Assembly (NCBI GenBank): GCA_038025085.1
Contig: CM076148.1
Coordinates: forward strand, 31,850,501 to 31,914,500
DNA length: 64,000 nucleotides
From: Tetragonia tetragonoides
Taxonomy: Eukaryota > Streptophyta > Magnoliopsida > Caryophyllales > Aizoaceae
Direction of reading: 5' to 3'
A program made the translations under genes and the position numbers. Below are positions 46,061 to 55,710 of this stretch, piece after piece (position 1 is the first letter of the stretch; each line of letters begins with the position of its first letter). The notes beneath the pieces are model-generated. The model searched no databases and had not been told where the DNA came from. It saw only the letters and a list, made by a program, of their open reading frames with translations.

Positions 46061-46787
46061 ATGACTCAACTCCTCAGAGTTATAAGCCTCTCTGTGTCAG
46101 TTCTCTTCTTTCTGCCTGTTTCGTTATCCTTGGATCCATATTTTGAAGCCTGCAAGCCTAAAGAATGTGGAGGCATAGCAATTAACTACCCTTTCTATCT
46201 TCAAGGTTTAAGCAACTCGTTTTGTGGATACCCAGGATTTGTGGTTTCTTGCAGGAGCAACCGTACAATCATTAACCTATCTAATGATAATTATGTCATC
46301 CAAAAGATCTCCTACGATGATCAATCAGTTACTATGGTCAACACAGCCTTCATAGATACTGTCTTCAACTGCAGTCCTGTCACTCACAATCTCACCTTGG
46401 ATGGCACGAAATTCAAATTAGCTAGCGACCACAGTGAGGTATTTTTCTTGCAAAATTGCACTAAAGAAGCAATGGCAAGCATTAAGCAGTACAGACAAAT
46501 ATCATGCAAAGATATTGATGAAACTAGGATAGTTATTGCAGCATATGCACGAGATATGAATTCAGAAAATTTGGCTGGCAAGTGTACAAGCGTGGTTTCA
46601 GTGCCATATGAAGGCCAAGATGAAAGCGATATTGAAGGTGTGCTTAGAAGCGGACTTGTGTTGCAATGGACAGTCGGTAGTTGTAGCGAGTGTATTGGTA
46701 GTGGAGGGCGATGTGTATATAATAAGACTAGTTCACAAACACAGTGTTTCTGCTCTAACGGTCCGTCTCTTGGTAGATGTCATAACA
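46061..46787 (+). CDS. LRK10L ectodomain first exon C (nearest to the kinase module)
   Basis: The ATG at 46061 starts a signal peptide (MTQLLRVISLSVSVLFFLPV) followed by GUB_WAK_bind (DPYFEACKPKECGGIAINYP, SFCGYPGFVVSC) and WAK_assoc (SVPYEGQDESDIEGVL, GSCSECIGSGGRCVYN, QCFCSN). A longer in-frame ATG at 45929 gives a poorer signal peptide. The exon ends in phase 1 at GTGAGT (46788). Joining it to the acceptors at 48129, 48304 and 48640 gives a complete LRK10L protein of about 660 residues with all reading frames matching. This is the most parsimonious gene model for the kinase at 48130-49614. The intron would be 1342 nt and would span a dead ectodomain. Confidence 0.82.
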
Positions 46788-47380
46788 GTGAGTCTCTCTC
46801 TTTCTCCCTTTCTTTGCCTATGGCTTCCATTATCCATTGCAGTCACTATAACCTAGTTGTCAAGGTTGCTATAGCTTCTGTCTTAACTGCATTTCTCATC
46901 ATTGTCCATAAGGAAACGTAGGACTATAGCTGCCCCAAATTAACGTCAGCCAGTACCTTACTCAGCATAATGCTTACTCTGATCACACTTCATAACGTAA
47001 TTTTGTATTATCTCAGAGTAACTTCTTTTCTAATGACCTATAAATTTCCACAGCACAAAACAAGTTTTCCTAGTCAGATGCAAACTGTTCTTTGAAGATC
47101 TTTGGTGCTGCAAAATGCTTTGTGTGCTAACATAAATACGTTTTAGCTAAAGAGGTGCTGAATGGTTTTTCATATTAGGTCAGGAAACTATCCACTTATG
47201 GTACTATATACAACATACACATAATGATCAGGGGGGTGTAAGGTTTCTTAGTTTCCCGATTTTCGTTTAAATGGCTCCTGTAATTATACCCATGTTGCCA
47301 GTTTCGCTGTGTTACATGTGCGGATTGCTTTTGTTTTTCACATTTTGACAGCTTAACTTCTAGTAGCCACTTCTGTTATA
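46788..47380. other. Intron/spacer after ectodomain exon C
   Basis: CT-rich for the first 30 nt, then AT-rich without features. An in-frame read-through of exon C would add a hydrophobic tail and stop at 46921. Confidence 0.5.
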
Positions 47381-47455
47381 CATCTTGTGGTTGTGATTAT
47401 GAATCTGCCTAAACTTTTTGGTTGAAAGACTTGCAAAAATGCTTAAATGTTCTTC
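47381..47455 (+). promoter_or_regulatory. Conserved upstream block of the LRK10L genes, decayed copy
   Basis: CTTGTGGTTGTGATTATGAATCTG and AAAGACTTGCAAAAA recur upstream of the ectodomains at 50758, 55711 and about 60118. Here the block precedes a dead ectodomain, so it marks an old promoter. Confidence 0.6.
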
Positions 47456-47790
47456 ATAGCTATTCCATTCTCGCATCAAAGTGATGCTGAATATACAATT
47501 TATAACATATCTGCATGCAAATATATGAGAAACAATTTGGACCACTAAGCCTTGTGAGACTGACTATACTGCCCCAGAGCTTAATAGAAGGTTATATGAA
47601 CTCAGTAATGGCAATGGCATGCTTCTTGCCCGAGGGTTTTGAGTAGGATTACTTACTGAATTTCACAACCTGTAAGACTTGAGAATTCTGACGGCAGATG
47701 TGGATCATCAGGTGCTGCAACACCAAGTGTCATTTGTTACTGCCCAGATGGATCACAGGCATCAATGTGCCATAGATGATAGATCTGGTG
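47456..47790 (+). pseudogene. Dead ectodomain exon of the first kinase gene
   Basis: The start (CTATTCCATTCTCGCATC ... GATGCTGAATATACAATTT) matches the beginning of the mature ectodomain of the genes at 50758 and 55711. The end matches their WAK_assoc part (RRLYELSNGN, then CENSDGRCGSS, ICYCPDGSQASMCH with frameshifts). The middle of roughly 500 bp is missing, and stops (for example in GGGTTTTGAGTAG near 47640, and TAG at 47778) close every frame. So the kinase just downstream has lost the ectodomain that sits in front of kinases elsewhere in the cluster. Confidence 0.8.
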
Positions 47791-48129
47791 TAGTAAATTC
47801 TATTAAAACATACACTCCCTATATATAACTGTGTGTAAGTAGGCATGGTAATAAGTATGCGTTTGTTCTGCACTTCTGCGGTTCTGTTGCTGTATTTGTT
47901 CCATCTCAGGCGAACAATAAACTCATGCTTAACATGGTTTCTTCTGTTCCTGTTATTCTTTCTGACTCAGCTTATCTTATGCATCCGCCCTTCATAGGAA
48001 ATGGAAGAACAGATTTTCCCCTTTTATCATTCACATAATTTTTGACTCGGAGGGTTTAACTACTAGATATATGTAGCTTCCATGTATTTTGATCTATGAT
48101 ACTAACAACGATCACTTGTTTCTTTGCAG

Positions 48130-49614
48130 AAAAGAAAAAGTTGGGACTAATAATCGGATTAGGTGAGTCAATATTTTTCAATCAATCAAATTCATCTGAT
48201 TAACATACATACATTATAATGTGCCATAGTATATACCATATATATCGACGAACTAGATGCTACGCTCTGCAAATTGTCTGACTCGTGATCTTCATCTCCA
48301 CCAGGAATTTCAGGAGGTATACTTGTTATAGCAGTACTAATAGCATTCTGGTATCGCAAAAAGCTAAAATTTGGTCACTCAAAGTTTATCTCAAGGAGCC
48401 TCTCCCTTGAACATACGCCGTCAGACCTTGAAAGGGGGAGCTTATACTTTGGTGTGCCACTCTTCTCCTACAGTGAACTTCAAGAAGCCACTGACGATTT
48501 TGATCAGTCCAGAGAGCTTGGCGATGGTGGCTTTGGAACAGTTTATTACGGTAAAGCTTAAATTGACATCATTCTCAAAAGCATATCTTTCAAAATAATC
48601 ACAAATGGTAATTAATTTATATTTCTTTCCCTCATCCTAGGCAAACTACGAGATGGAAGAGAGGTAGCTGTAAAGCGCCTATTCGAGAAGAGCTACAGAA
48701 GGGTAGAACAGTTCTTAAATGAAGTTCAGATACTCACCTGTTTGCGTCACCAGAATCTCGTCTCTCTCTATGGATGCACTTCTCGTCACTGCAGAGAACT
48801 CCTCCTTGTCTACGAGTTCGTGCCCAATGGGACTGTGGCTGATCATCTGTCTGGTGACAAGGCCAAAACCGGATCACTCCCCTGGCCTGCCCGAATGCGA
48901 ATTGCCTTAGAAACAGCCAGTGCACTCTCTTATCTCCACGCTACTGACATCATTCATCGTGATGTCAAGACCAACAACATTCTTCTCGACAGCAGCTTTA
49001 GTGTCAAGGTGGCTGATTTTGGGCTTTCTAGACTCATCCCTAACGATGTCACTCATGTCTCGACTGCCCCACAAGGAACTCCTGGGTATGTAGACCCGGA
49101 GTATCACCAGTGTTATCAGTTAACAGATAAGAGCGATGTTTACAGCTTTGGGGTTGTGCTCATAGAGCTGATATCTTCACTGCCGGCAGTGGACATGGAC
49201 AGGCACAGGCAAGAGATTAATTTGTCCACCTACGCAATGAACAGGATCCAACGTTGTGCATTCGATGAGCTTGTGGACCCACAACTCGGGTTCATGTCAG
49301 ATTTCAAGGTTAAGAGGATGACTACTTCGGTGGCAGAGCTTGCGTTCCAGTGCCTGCAACAGGACAAGGAATTCAGGCCGTCAATGGATCAGGTTTTGGA
49401 GATTTTGAAGAAGATTGAGAGTACTGATTATGACAAGTTGAAGGCAGCAGAGGCAGCAAAAACTGACGGGGTGGTGAAAAGTAGCAAGCCACCACTTTCA
49501 CCTACAGAAAACGATGCTAAACTGTTGCCTATTCGTCAACCTCAGCCATCGTCGCCAAATTCTGTGATGGATAAATGGGGTAGTAGAACCACTACACCCA
49601 GTAGCAGTAATTAA
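48130..49614 (+). CDS. LRK10L kinase module (three exons), intact, fed by upstream ectodomains
   Basis: Exon 48130-48162 (33 nt, KKKKLGLIIGL), exon 48305-48550 (transmembrane GGILVIAVLIAFWYRKK, juxtamembrane, glycine loop LGDGGFGTVYYG) and exon 48641-49614 (rest of kinase and tail). All junctions are GT..AG and phase 1. The kinase has VAVK (48664-48675), HRD (48955-48963, IIHRDVKTNNILLD), DFG (49015-49023) and APQGTPGYVDPEY in the activation segment, so it looks catalytically competent. The tail ends SPNSVMDKWGSRTTTPSSSN. It is a Ser/Thr kinase domain for the inner face of the plasma membrane. It has no signal peptide or ectodomain of its own except the relic at 47456-47790. It should be expressed by splicing from exon C, B or A. 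Confidence 0.88.
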
Positions 49615-50503
49615 GGTGCATTTTTTTTCCACCTATATGAATTATTTAGTAACCAATTGTAAATTTATAGTTTTGTTTTATTTGTGAAATGGTCCATTTC
49701 TGACTACTGTGCACATAAGGATTAAAACTTCCATGGAAGATGTACAGAGAGGACATTGAACAATAAAATACTTTCTTACCCTGATCTTCAAAAGATGAAG
49801 ATCCATGTTTTGGAGAGTTCGATACGACTCACTTTAGCATCAGGAGTTTTCGAATAGAGAAAGATAGCAAGAAATAGAAAAGAAAAATTGAACAAAGTCT
49901 ATCATATACATCAGCATAATCTCAAAGCGTTCATCCACTTTGTTCATTACCATCATTCCTGCTATCAGCTATCACCAAAGAATATATTTGTCTCTTAGGC
50001 TTTTTTGGTTAGAAGCAAGATGTTTTGCTCCTCGGAAATTTTCTTTTACAAAAGTTATTCATAGCTTAACAATAAATATGAGACAGAGAGGTAAGATTTA
50101 CCTGCAATATATTTCTCTTCTCAGCAGAAATGAGTTCTTTCGCTAACCATGAAGGGGAAGGTTGTCTTCTTAAACAGTTTCCGCTACTCTTTCACATAAG
50201 CAACCAACAGAAATGGAAAAGGAAACTCTACCTACAAAGCAAAGCCTTTAAAATGGCAGAACCTGCAGAGGTAAGTTCTCGGACCAGACGAGACATAACT
50301 TCAATTACGGGGCATAGAAGAATCTGTAATCAAGTCTCAGTCAAGAACTGAGAAAGCATAATTATTAACTGAAAAATTATTTTGCTAAACAGGGCCTTAG
50401 AGTTTTAAGGGGTACCACCTCTCTTTCCCTCTTGGGTGTAATCTCTAATATGACCACATAATTCTAACCTCGTCAACTGGGAAAGGTCTTTGGCATGTTA
50501 CGT
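49615..50503. other. 3' UTR and spacer
   Basis: The first 200 bp (AGGTGCATTTTTTTTCC, GGTCCATTTCTGACTAC) recur after the stop codons at 53668 and 58104 and are the shared 3' UTR. The rest has only short chance frames. Confidence 0.6.
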
Positions 50504-50600
50504 ATCTTGTGGTTATGAATCTGGTTAAAGTTTTTGGCTAGAAAGACTTGCAAAAAGCAAGTCAAGTGTCTCAGCTGCTAGCCTGTGAGGTTGGTCCCCT
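50504..50600 (+). promoter_or_regulatory. Conserved upstream block of the LRK10L gene at 50758
   Basis: Contains CTTGTGGTTATGAATCTGG, AGAAAGACTTGCAAAAAGC, AAGTCAAGTGTCTCAG (W-box-like GTCAA) and TTGGTCCCCTT, shared with the blocks at 55473 and 59916. It lies about 160-250 bp before the ATG. Confidence 0.6.
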
Positions 50601-50757
50601 TCCTTTGACTCTTCTTTCCCCCTTGATTTGCACATTACAATAGTGTACTTAGCAAAACAATGAACAGAACATTCTCAGTTCATAAGCATATCATGCACAG
50701 AAAAACCATAGATAGATGTCCATGAAACACAACTTCCCTCGACATAATACACAAGAA

Positions 50758-53668
50758 ATGGTTGCCAGTTTCTTTACCATACATGTCATCATCGCAACTT
50801 CCATAATCTTCATAGTTATTCCATCCTCAAATGGAATTGATGCGCAATATACAATCTGCTCTCCTCAGTATCCGTGTGGGGTGGTAAAAAATATCAGTTA
50901 CCCATTCTGGGGAGGCGATAGGCCTCAGTTCTGTGGCCGTCCAGAGTTCCAGCTCGACTGTCTTAGTATCAGTGATTACCCTTCTATCACCTTTAATACT
51001 ACTGGAGAACACCCTGAGAATGCAAAAGTACTTAGTATCAATACATCCACTCATAAAATGGCCATAGCCTTAGATCGTTTCCTGAAAAGCATTCCTATTT
51101 GCCCCCAAAAGTCGAACATCACATTAAATTTGTCAGCAGTGTACAAGAACAGCTCAAGCGTTGCAGACCTTCGCTTATTCTATGGTTGTCCCAGTTCATT
51201 CTCAAAATATCAGCACAACTCTTTTAATTGCTCATACTACAATCAAACCGAAGAACCTGCTTTCTTTTTTTCGGAAACATCAGGAAATAGAGCAGCGATT
51301 GAGTCTTGCAAGAATAACTTTGCTATCCCAGTGTTTCGGAGAGGGTTAAATGAGCTATATAATGGAACTGCCACGCTTCTGAGTGTCTTGAAGAAAGGGT
51401 TTGAGATGGATTACATATTTAATTTCACGATCTGTACAACATGTGAGAGTTCTGGCGGCAGATGTGGATCATCAGATACTGATTCATCAAAGTTTGTATG
51501 TTACTGCCCAGACGGACCTCAGCAATCAATTTGTCCTAAATCAGGTGAGTACTAGACATTTGTTTTGCATTCTTTACCTTTGTTCTGTCTCAAGGTGGTT
51601 TCTGCAGTTCATTTTCTTTATTCTTACATAAATCATCCTTAGGCATCTTCACTTCGTAGGAAGCGGAAGAACATATTTTTCCTTTGCATCGCATGGCTTA
51701 GATTTTCCCCCTCCCTTAATGCTCTATCATACAGAGTCGTGCAGCTAACTCACACAACATCTTTTGATTCTCCCTCCCCTATGGCCCAAAACGCTGTCCT
51801 TTTCTTTTCAAGTGGTATCGAATTTCTTTTTATACCATGATACACCAACTGTATTCAAAACTGGACATATGTAGAGCACATGTATTATCTAATACAAACT
51901 CTGATCTCTCAATTATTTTCTTTGCAGAACAGGAAAAGGCAAGAATGATAGCTGGATTAAGTAAGTATATTTCAATAAATCAAATTCATGTGATTACGAT
52001 ACTTCCATCATAGTGGTTCATCCCCCGAACAGAAAGTTTCATTATCCACTAATACTGTCAACTAATTGTTTTGTAGAAAAGGAATACGTAGGACTAATAA
52101 GCGGACTGGGTAAGCAACTATTTTTTCTGACCCTCTCATATCCATTTGATGAAGATACATACATCATAAAGTCACATAATACCCTTGTGCTTCAAAATTT
52201 TTAATTTGTTCTTGTGTTTCCTGTGTTCCCCTCTTAAATAATTAATGAAAAAGAAAACACACACTTTTTATACCTAAACAAAGGCTCTGCAACTTAGCAG
52301 ACACATGACCTTCATCATCTATTAGCCATTTCAGGAGGTGTATTTGTGGTTATAGTACTCATAGCATTCAGGCATCGGAAGAAGCTAAAGCTTGGTCACT
52401 CCAAATTAGTCTCACGGAGCGTCTCCCTTGAACACACCCCATCAGACCTCGAAAGAGGCAGCAGGTACTTTGGCCTGCCACTCTTCTCTTACAGCGAGCT
52501 TGAAGAAGCAACTGACAATTTTGATAAGTCCAGAGAGCTTGGCATTGGTGGTTTTGGAACAGTTTACCATGGTAAGAAAAACTCAAATTTACATCAGTCT
52601 TGAAAGCATACCTATCCCCAGATTATTCGAAAAAAAGTAACAGATGACAAAGGTTTGCTTTTTATTTTCCTTTCCCTCTTTTCCATCCTAGGCAAACTAA
52701 GAGATGGAAGAGAAGTGGCGGTAAAGCACCTGTTTGAGAAGAGCTATAAAAGGGTGGAACAGTTTCTGAATGAAGTTCAAATCCTCACCTGCTTGAGCCA
52801 CCAGAACCTCGTATCCCTCTATGGTTGCACTTCTCACCACTGCAGGGAACTCCTCCTTGTCTACGAGTATGTGCCTAATGGGACAGTGGCTGATCATCTG
52901 TATGGAGACAAGGCCAAAATCGGATCACTTCTCTGGCCAGTCCGTATGAGAATTGCTTTAGAAACAGCCGGTGCACTCTCTTATCTCCACGCTTCTGACA
53001 TCATACACTGTGATGTCAAGACCAACAACATTCTGCTTGACAACAGCTTCAGTGTCAAGGTAGCTGATTTTGGGCTATCTAGAGTACTTCCTAACAATGT
53101 CACTCATGTCTCCACAGCCCCACAGGGAACTCCAGGGTATCTAGACCCACTGTATCACCTGTGTTACCGGCTGACAGATAAGAGCGATGTTTACAGCTTT
53201 GGGGTTGTGCTTATCGAGCTCATATCTTCCTTGCCTGCGGTGGACATGGACAGGCACATGGACGAGATTAACTTATCCAACTATGCTATGAACAGGATCC
53301 AACGGTGTGCATTCGATGAGCTGGTAGATCCAGGACTGGGATTCATGTCGGATTTCAAGGTTAGGAGGATGACTATTTCAGTGGCAGAACTTGCGTTCCA
53401 GTGCTTGCAACATGATAAGGAATTCAGGCCGTCAATGGATGAGGTTTTTGGGGCTTTGAAAAGGATCGACAGTGCTGATTATGAAGCGTTGAAGGCATCA
53501 GAGGTGGCAAGAAACGATGTGGTGGTGAAAAGTAGCAAGCCACCACCTTCACCCACAGAAAATAATGATGCTAAACTATTCCCAAATCGTCCACAAAAAC
53601 TATCCTCGCCAAATTCTGTGATGGATAAGTGGGGTAGTAGGTCCTTTACACCCAGCAGCAGCAAGTAA
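50758..53668 (+). CDS. LRK10L receptor-like kinase with duplicated mini-exon and HCD motif
   Basis: Exons: 50758-51544, 51928-51960, 52077-52109, 52326-52571, 52692-53668; all junctions phase 1. The start at 50758 (MVASFFTIHVIIATSIIF signal peptide) matches the neighbour at 55711; an in-frame ATG at 50716 exists. Ectodomain: GUB_WAK_bind (YTICSPQYPCGVVKNISYPF, QFCGRPEFQLDC) and WAK_assoc (CTTCESSGGRCGSS, FVCYCPDGP), with many N-glycosylation sites. Two 33-nt mini-exons (EQEKARMIAGL, KKEYVGLISGL) stand where the other genes have one. Transmembrane GGVFVVIVLIAF; kinase with LGIGGFGTVYHG, VAVK and DFG. The catalytic loop reads IIHCDVKTNN: Cys (TGT, 53009-53011) replaces the Arg of HRD. About 690-705 residues. 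Confidence 0.9.
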
Positions 53669-55067
53669 GGTGCACTTTTTTTCACTTATATGAAGTAATA
53701 AACCAAGTGTAAATTATTTCTCTTTTTACTGGAAAGAAGGTCCATTTCTGACTACAATGTGTATAGAGATTTCAAGTTTTATCGAAGACGTACACAGAGA
53801 AGGTCAAGTCATAGTTTACATTCTTGTCATAATCTTCAAAACATGAAGATCTATGTTGGATAGTTTGGTTTCAGGAGTGTCATAACCTGCTTTGAAGCAA
53901 TTTGGTCACACGCTCTTCTATATCTACCATGATGAGCAACAACAGTTCTTCCAAAGATCTTGGTAGATCAGTTATCAACTCTAGTTCAGCCTCAGTATCA
54001 TATTACAAAGATCAACTCCGTCCCGCCAGTGGCCATCACGTTAATCATCTACATCAAGACCTTCCACGCCTTAGCCTAATGAGGCGTTTTTTTGACCAAA
54101 TAGGGCGTTTTAAAATGCCCCCTTTGGACTGAAATGTTGTAGTGCACGCTTTCTGCTCGGACAACTCCCTTTGCAATCGGCTACTCCTCCTATAACCCTT
54201 TCAGATCCTGCCATCTCTCATTGACAAAACTCAACCAACACCAATACTCGACCAAGTTTCCTACAACTCAAATGAATTGTTGCTCAACAACTCGAATTCG
54301 GTGAAAACCAGCATCATTCTAAAAACCAGTACCAGCAATCCTTGGGCCGAAATTGTCCAATGGACACATTCAGGCATCAACATCCCATCCTAACTACCAC
54401 AGTCCTAGCATCGGCCATGGCAACCTGTTATTCTTTCTAATTTCCTCCAAAACGACCACCAAAATGTAAGCATGACATTGCTAGATAGACCTGCTTCACT
54501 CAATCAAACGAAAACACTCGTGTGTGAAACTGCAAACTCAATCTTATCATACCAATCCTAATATCCCGATACACCACATTCGCCATTGTATTTGGCTAGA
54601 GCATAACTGTCCAAAACAACACCCTAAATCTCAGATCTAACTGAGTTATCTACTGATTTACTCAACAGAATTGTCAGATGCACAATGTTCTGTGCTAATG
54701 CTTAAGAAGTGTTGAGTGACTTCTACTCCCTTTAAAACAGAGGAAATAGATAGTTGTTCGTTGTAGCCATTACATATTAGATGGGGTTGATTCTCTTTCT
54801 GACGAAGTTTAATGCTTCCCATCTTCTATCCACCTGATGTAGTCAATGGTTCCTTGATTTGATTGTTATCAGCTAGCATGTATTTGGTACTTCTGATTGC
54901 TTCTATTTATGACTAATTCGTTCTTACTATAACCAATTCTCACCGTTGTGCAATTCTTCAAGCTCGTCTAACACGTAAACCATGTTTCATTTCACATGCT
55001 ACCTGAAATTATTTCTAGCTTATCGTCTTCTAAGTTTTCTACCTGATAGCTTGGTGTCTGGAGGAGA
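53669..55067. other. 3' UTR and a C-rich spacer
   Basis: The shared 3' UTR runs to about 53880. A 76-codon frame at 53902-54132 (Ser-rich, no domain) and a perfect hairpin GGGCGTTTTAAAATGCCCC (54103-54121) follow. From 54140 to 54640 the strand is poor in G and rich in A and C, unlike the rest of the cluster; origin unknown. Confidence 0.4.
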
Positions 55068-55078
55068 TTGTATGATTT

Positions 55079-55191
55079 TTTTTTGGCCAGTACAATATAT
55101 AAATATACACGGGAAAGGGGAGATTCGAACCTAAGACCTGACGTACCAAGCACGGAAGCACATCAGTCCTAACCACTAGGCCAAGACATCC
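55079..55191 (-). mobile_element. tRNA-derived SINE, 113 bp
   Basis: On the minus strand: GGATGTCTTGGCCTAGTGGT (A box TGGCCTAGTGG), then a B box GGTTCGAATCTCC, then a short body and a poly(A) tail (T at 55074-55084). The target duplication TTGTATGATTT is at 55068-55078 and 55192-55202. This is the hallmark of a pol III-transcribed SINE mobilised by LINE enzymes. Confidence 0.85.
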
Positions 55192-55472
55192 TTGTATGAT
55201 TTAATATGTGGCAGAAACTGTACAAGAAAGTTCCCGGGGCAGATGAGACGTAACGTTAATAACGGGGCTTACATAGAAGAATCTAAAACGAACTCTCATT
55301 AATTATAAATATCAAAGTCTTACGTCGAAAAAGGTGCAATTAATTTACCTGGAAAAGATTTTCCATCACAAACAGGCCATAGATCAAGAGTATGTACTAC
55401 CTCTTATCCATCTTGGCTGTATACATGACCATGGATTTTCTGTACTCATCAATTTGGCAGTGTTATATGACT

Positions 55473-55548
55473 TTTGGTTGTCGGCTAGAAAGACTGGCAA
55501 AAGTTAAGAGAAGTCTCTAAATTGCTAATATTTGAGGTTGGTCCCCCT
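55473..55548 (+). promoter_or_regulatory. Conserved upstream block of the LRK10L gene at 55711
   Basis: Shares GGCTAGAAAGACTGGCAAAA, AAGTCTCTAAATTGCTA and GAGGTTGGTCCCCC with the block at 50504, at the same distance (about 160 bp) from the ATG. It lacks the GGTTATGAATCTG part in clean form. Confidence 0.55.
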
Positions 55549-55710
55549 TGATGACTTTTCTTTCCCCTTCAGTTTTCACATTCAATAGAGTACTAAGAAC
55601 AATAAAGAACAGAAAATTCTCTGTTTTTATTAGGAAAATTAAGGTATCAAACATAGAAAAACTATTCATAGATGTCTTTGAAACACAAACTTCATTGACA
55701 TACACAAAAC

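Noticed and set aside
48734..49107. Minus-strand frames opposite the kinase exon
   Set aside because: Antisense shadows of a conserved kinase; the plus-strand motifs are decisive.
53902..54132. 76-codon Ser-rich frame after the gene at 50758
   Set aside because: No motif, no paralogue after the neighbouring genes and no splice context; kept only as a remark.
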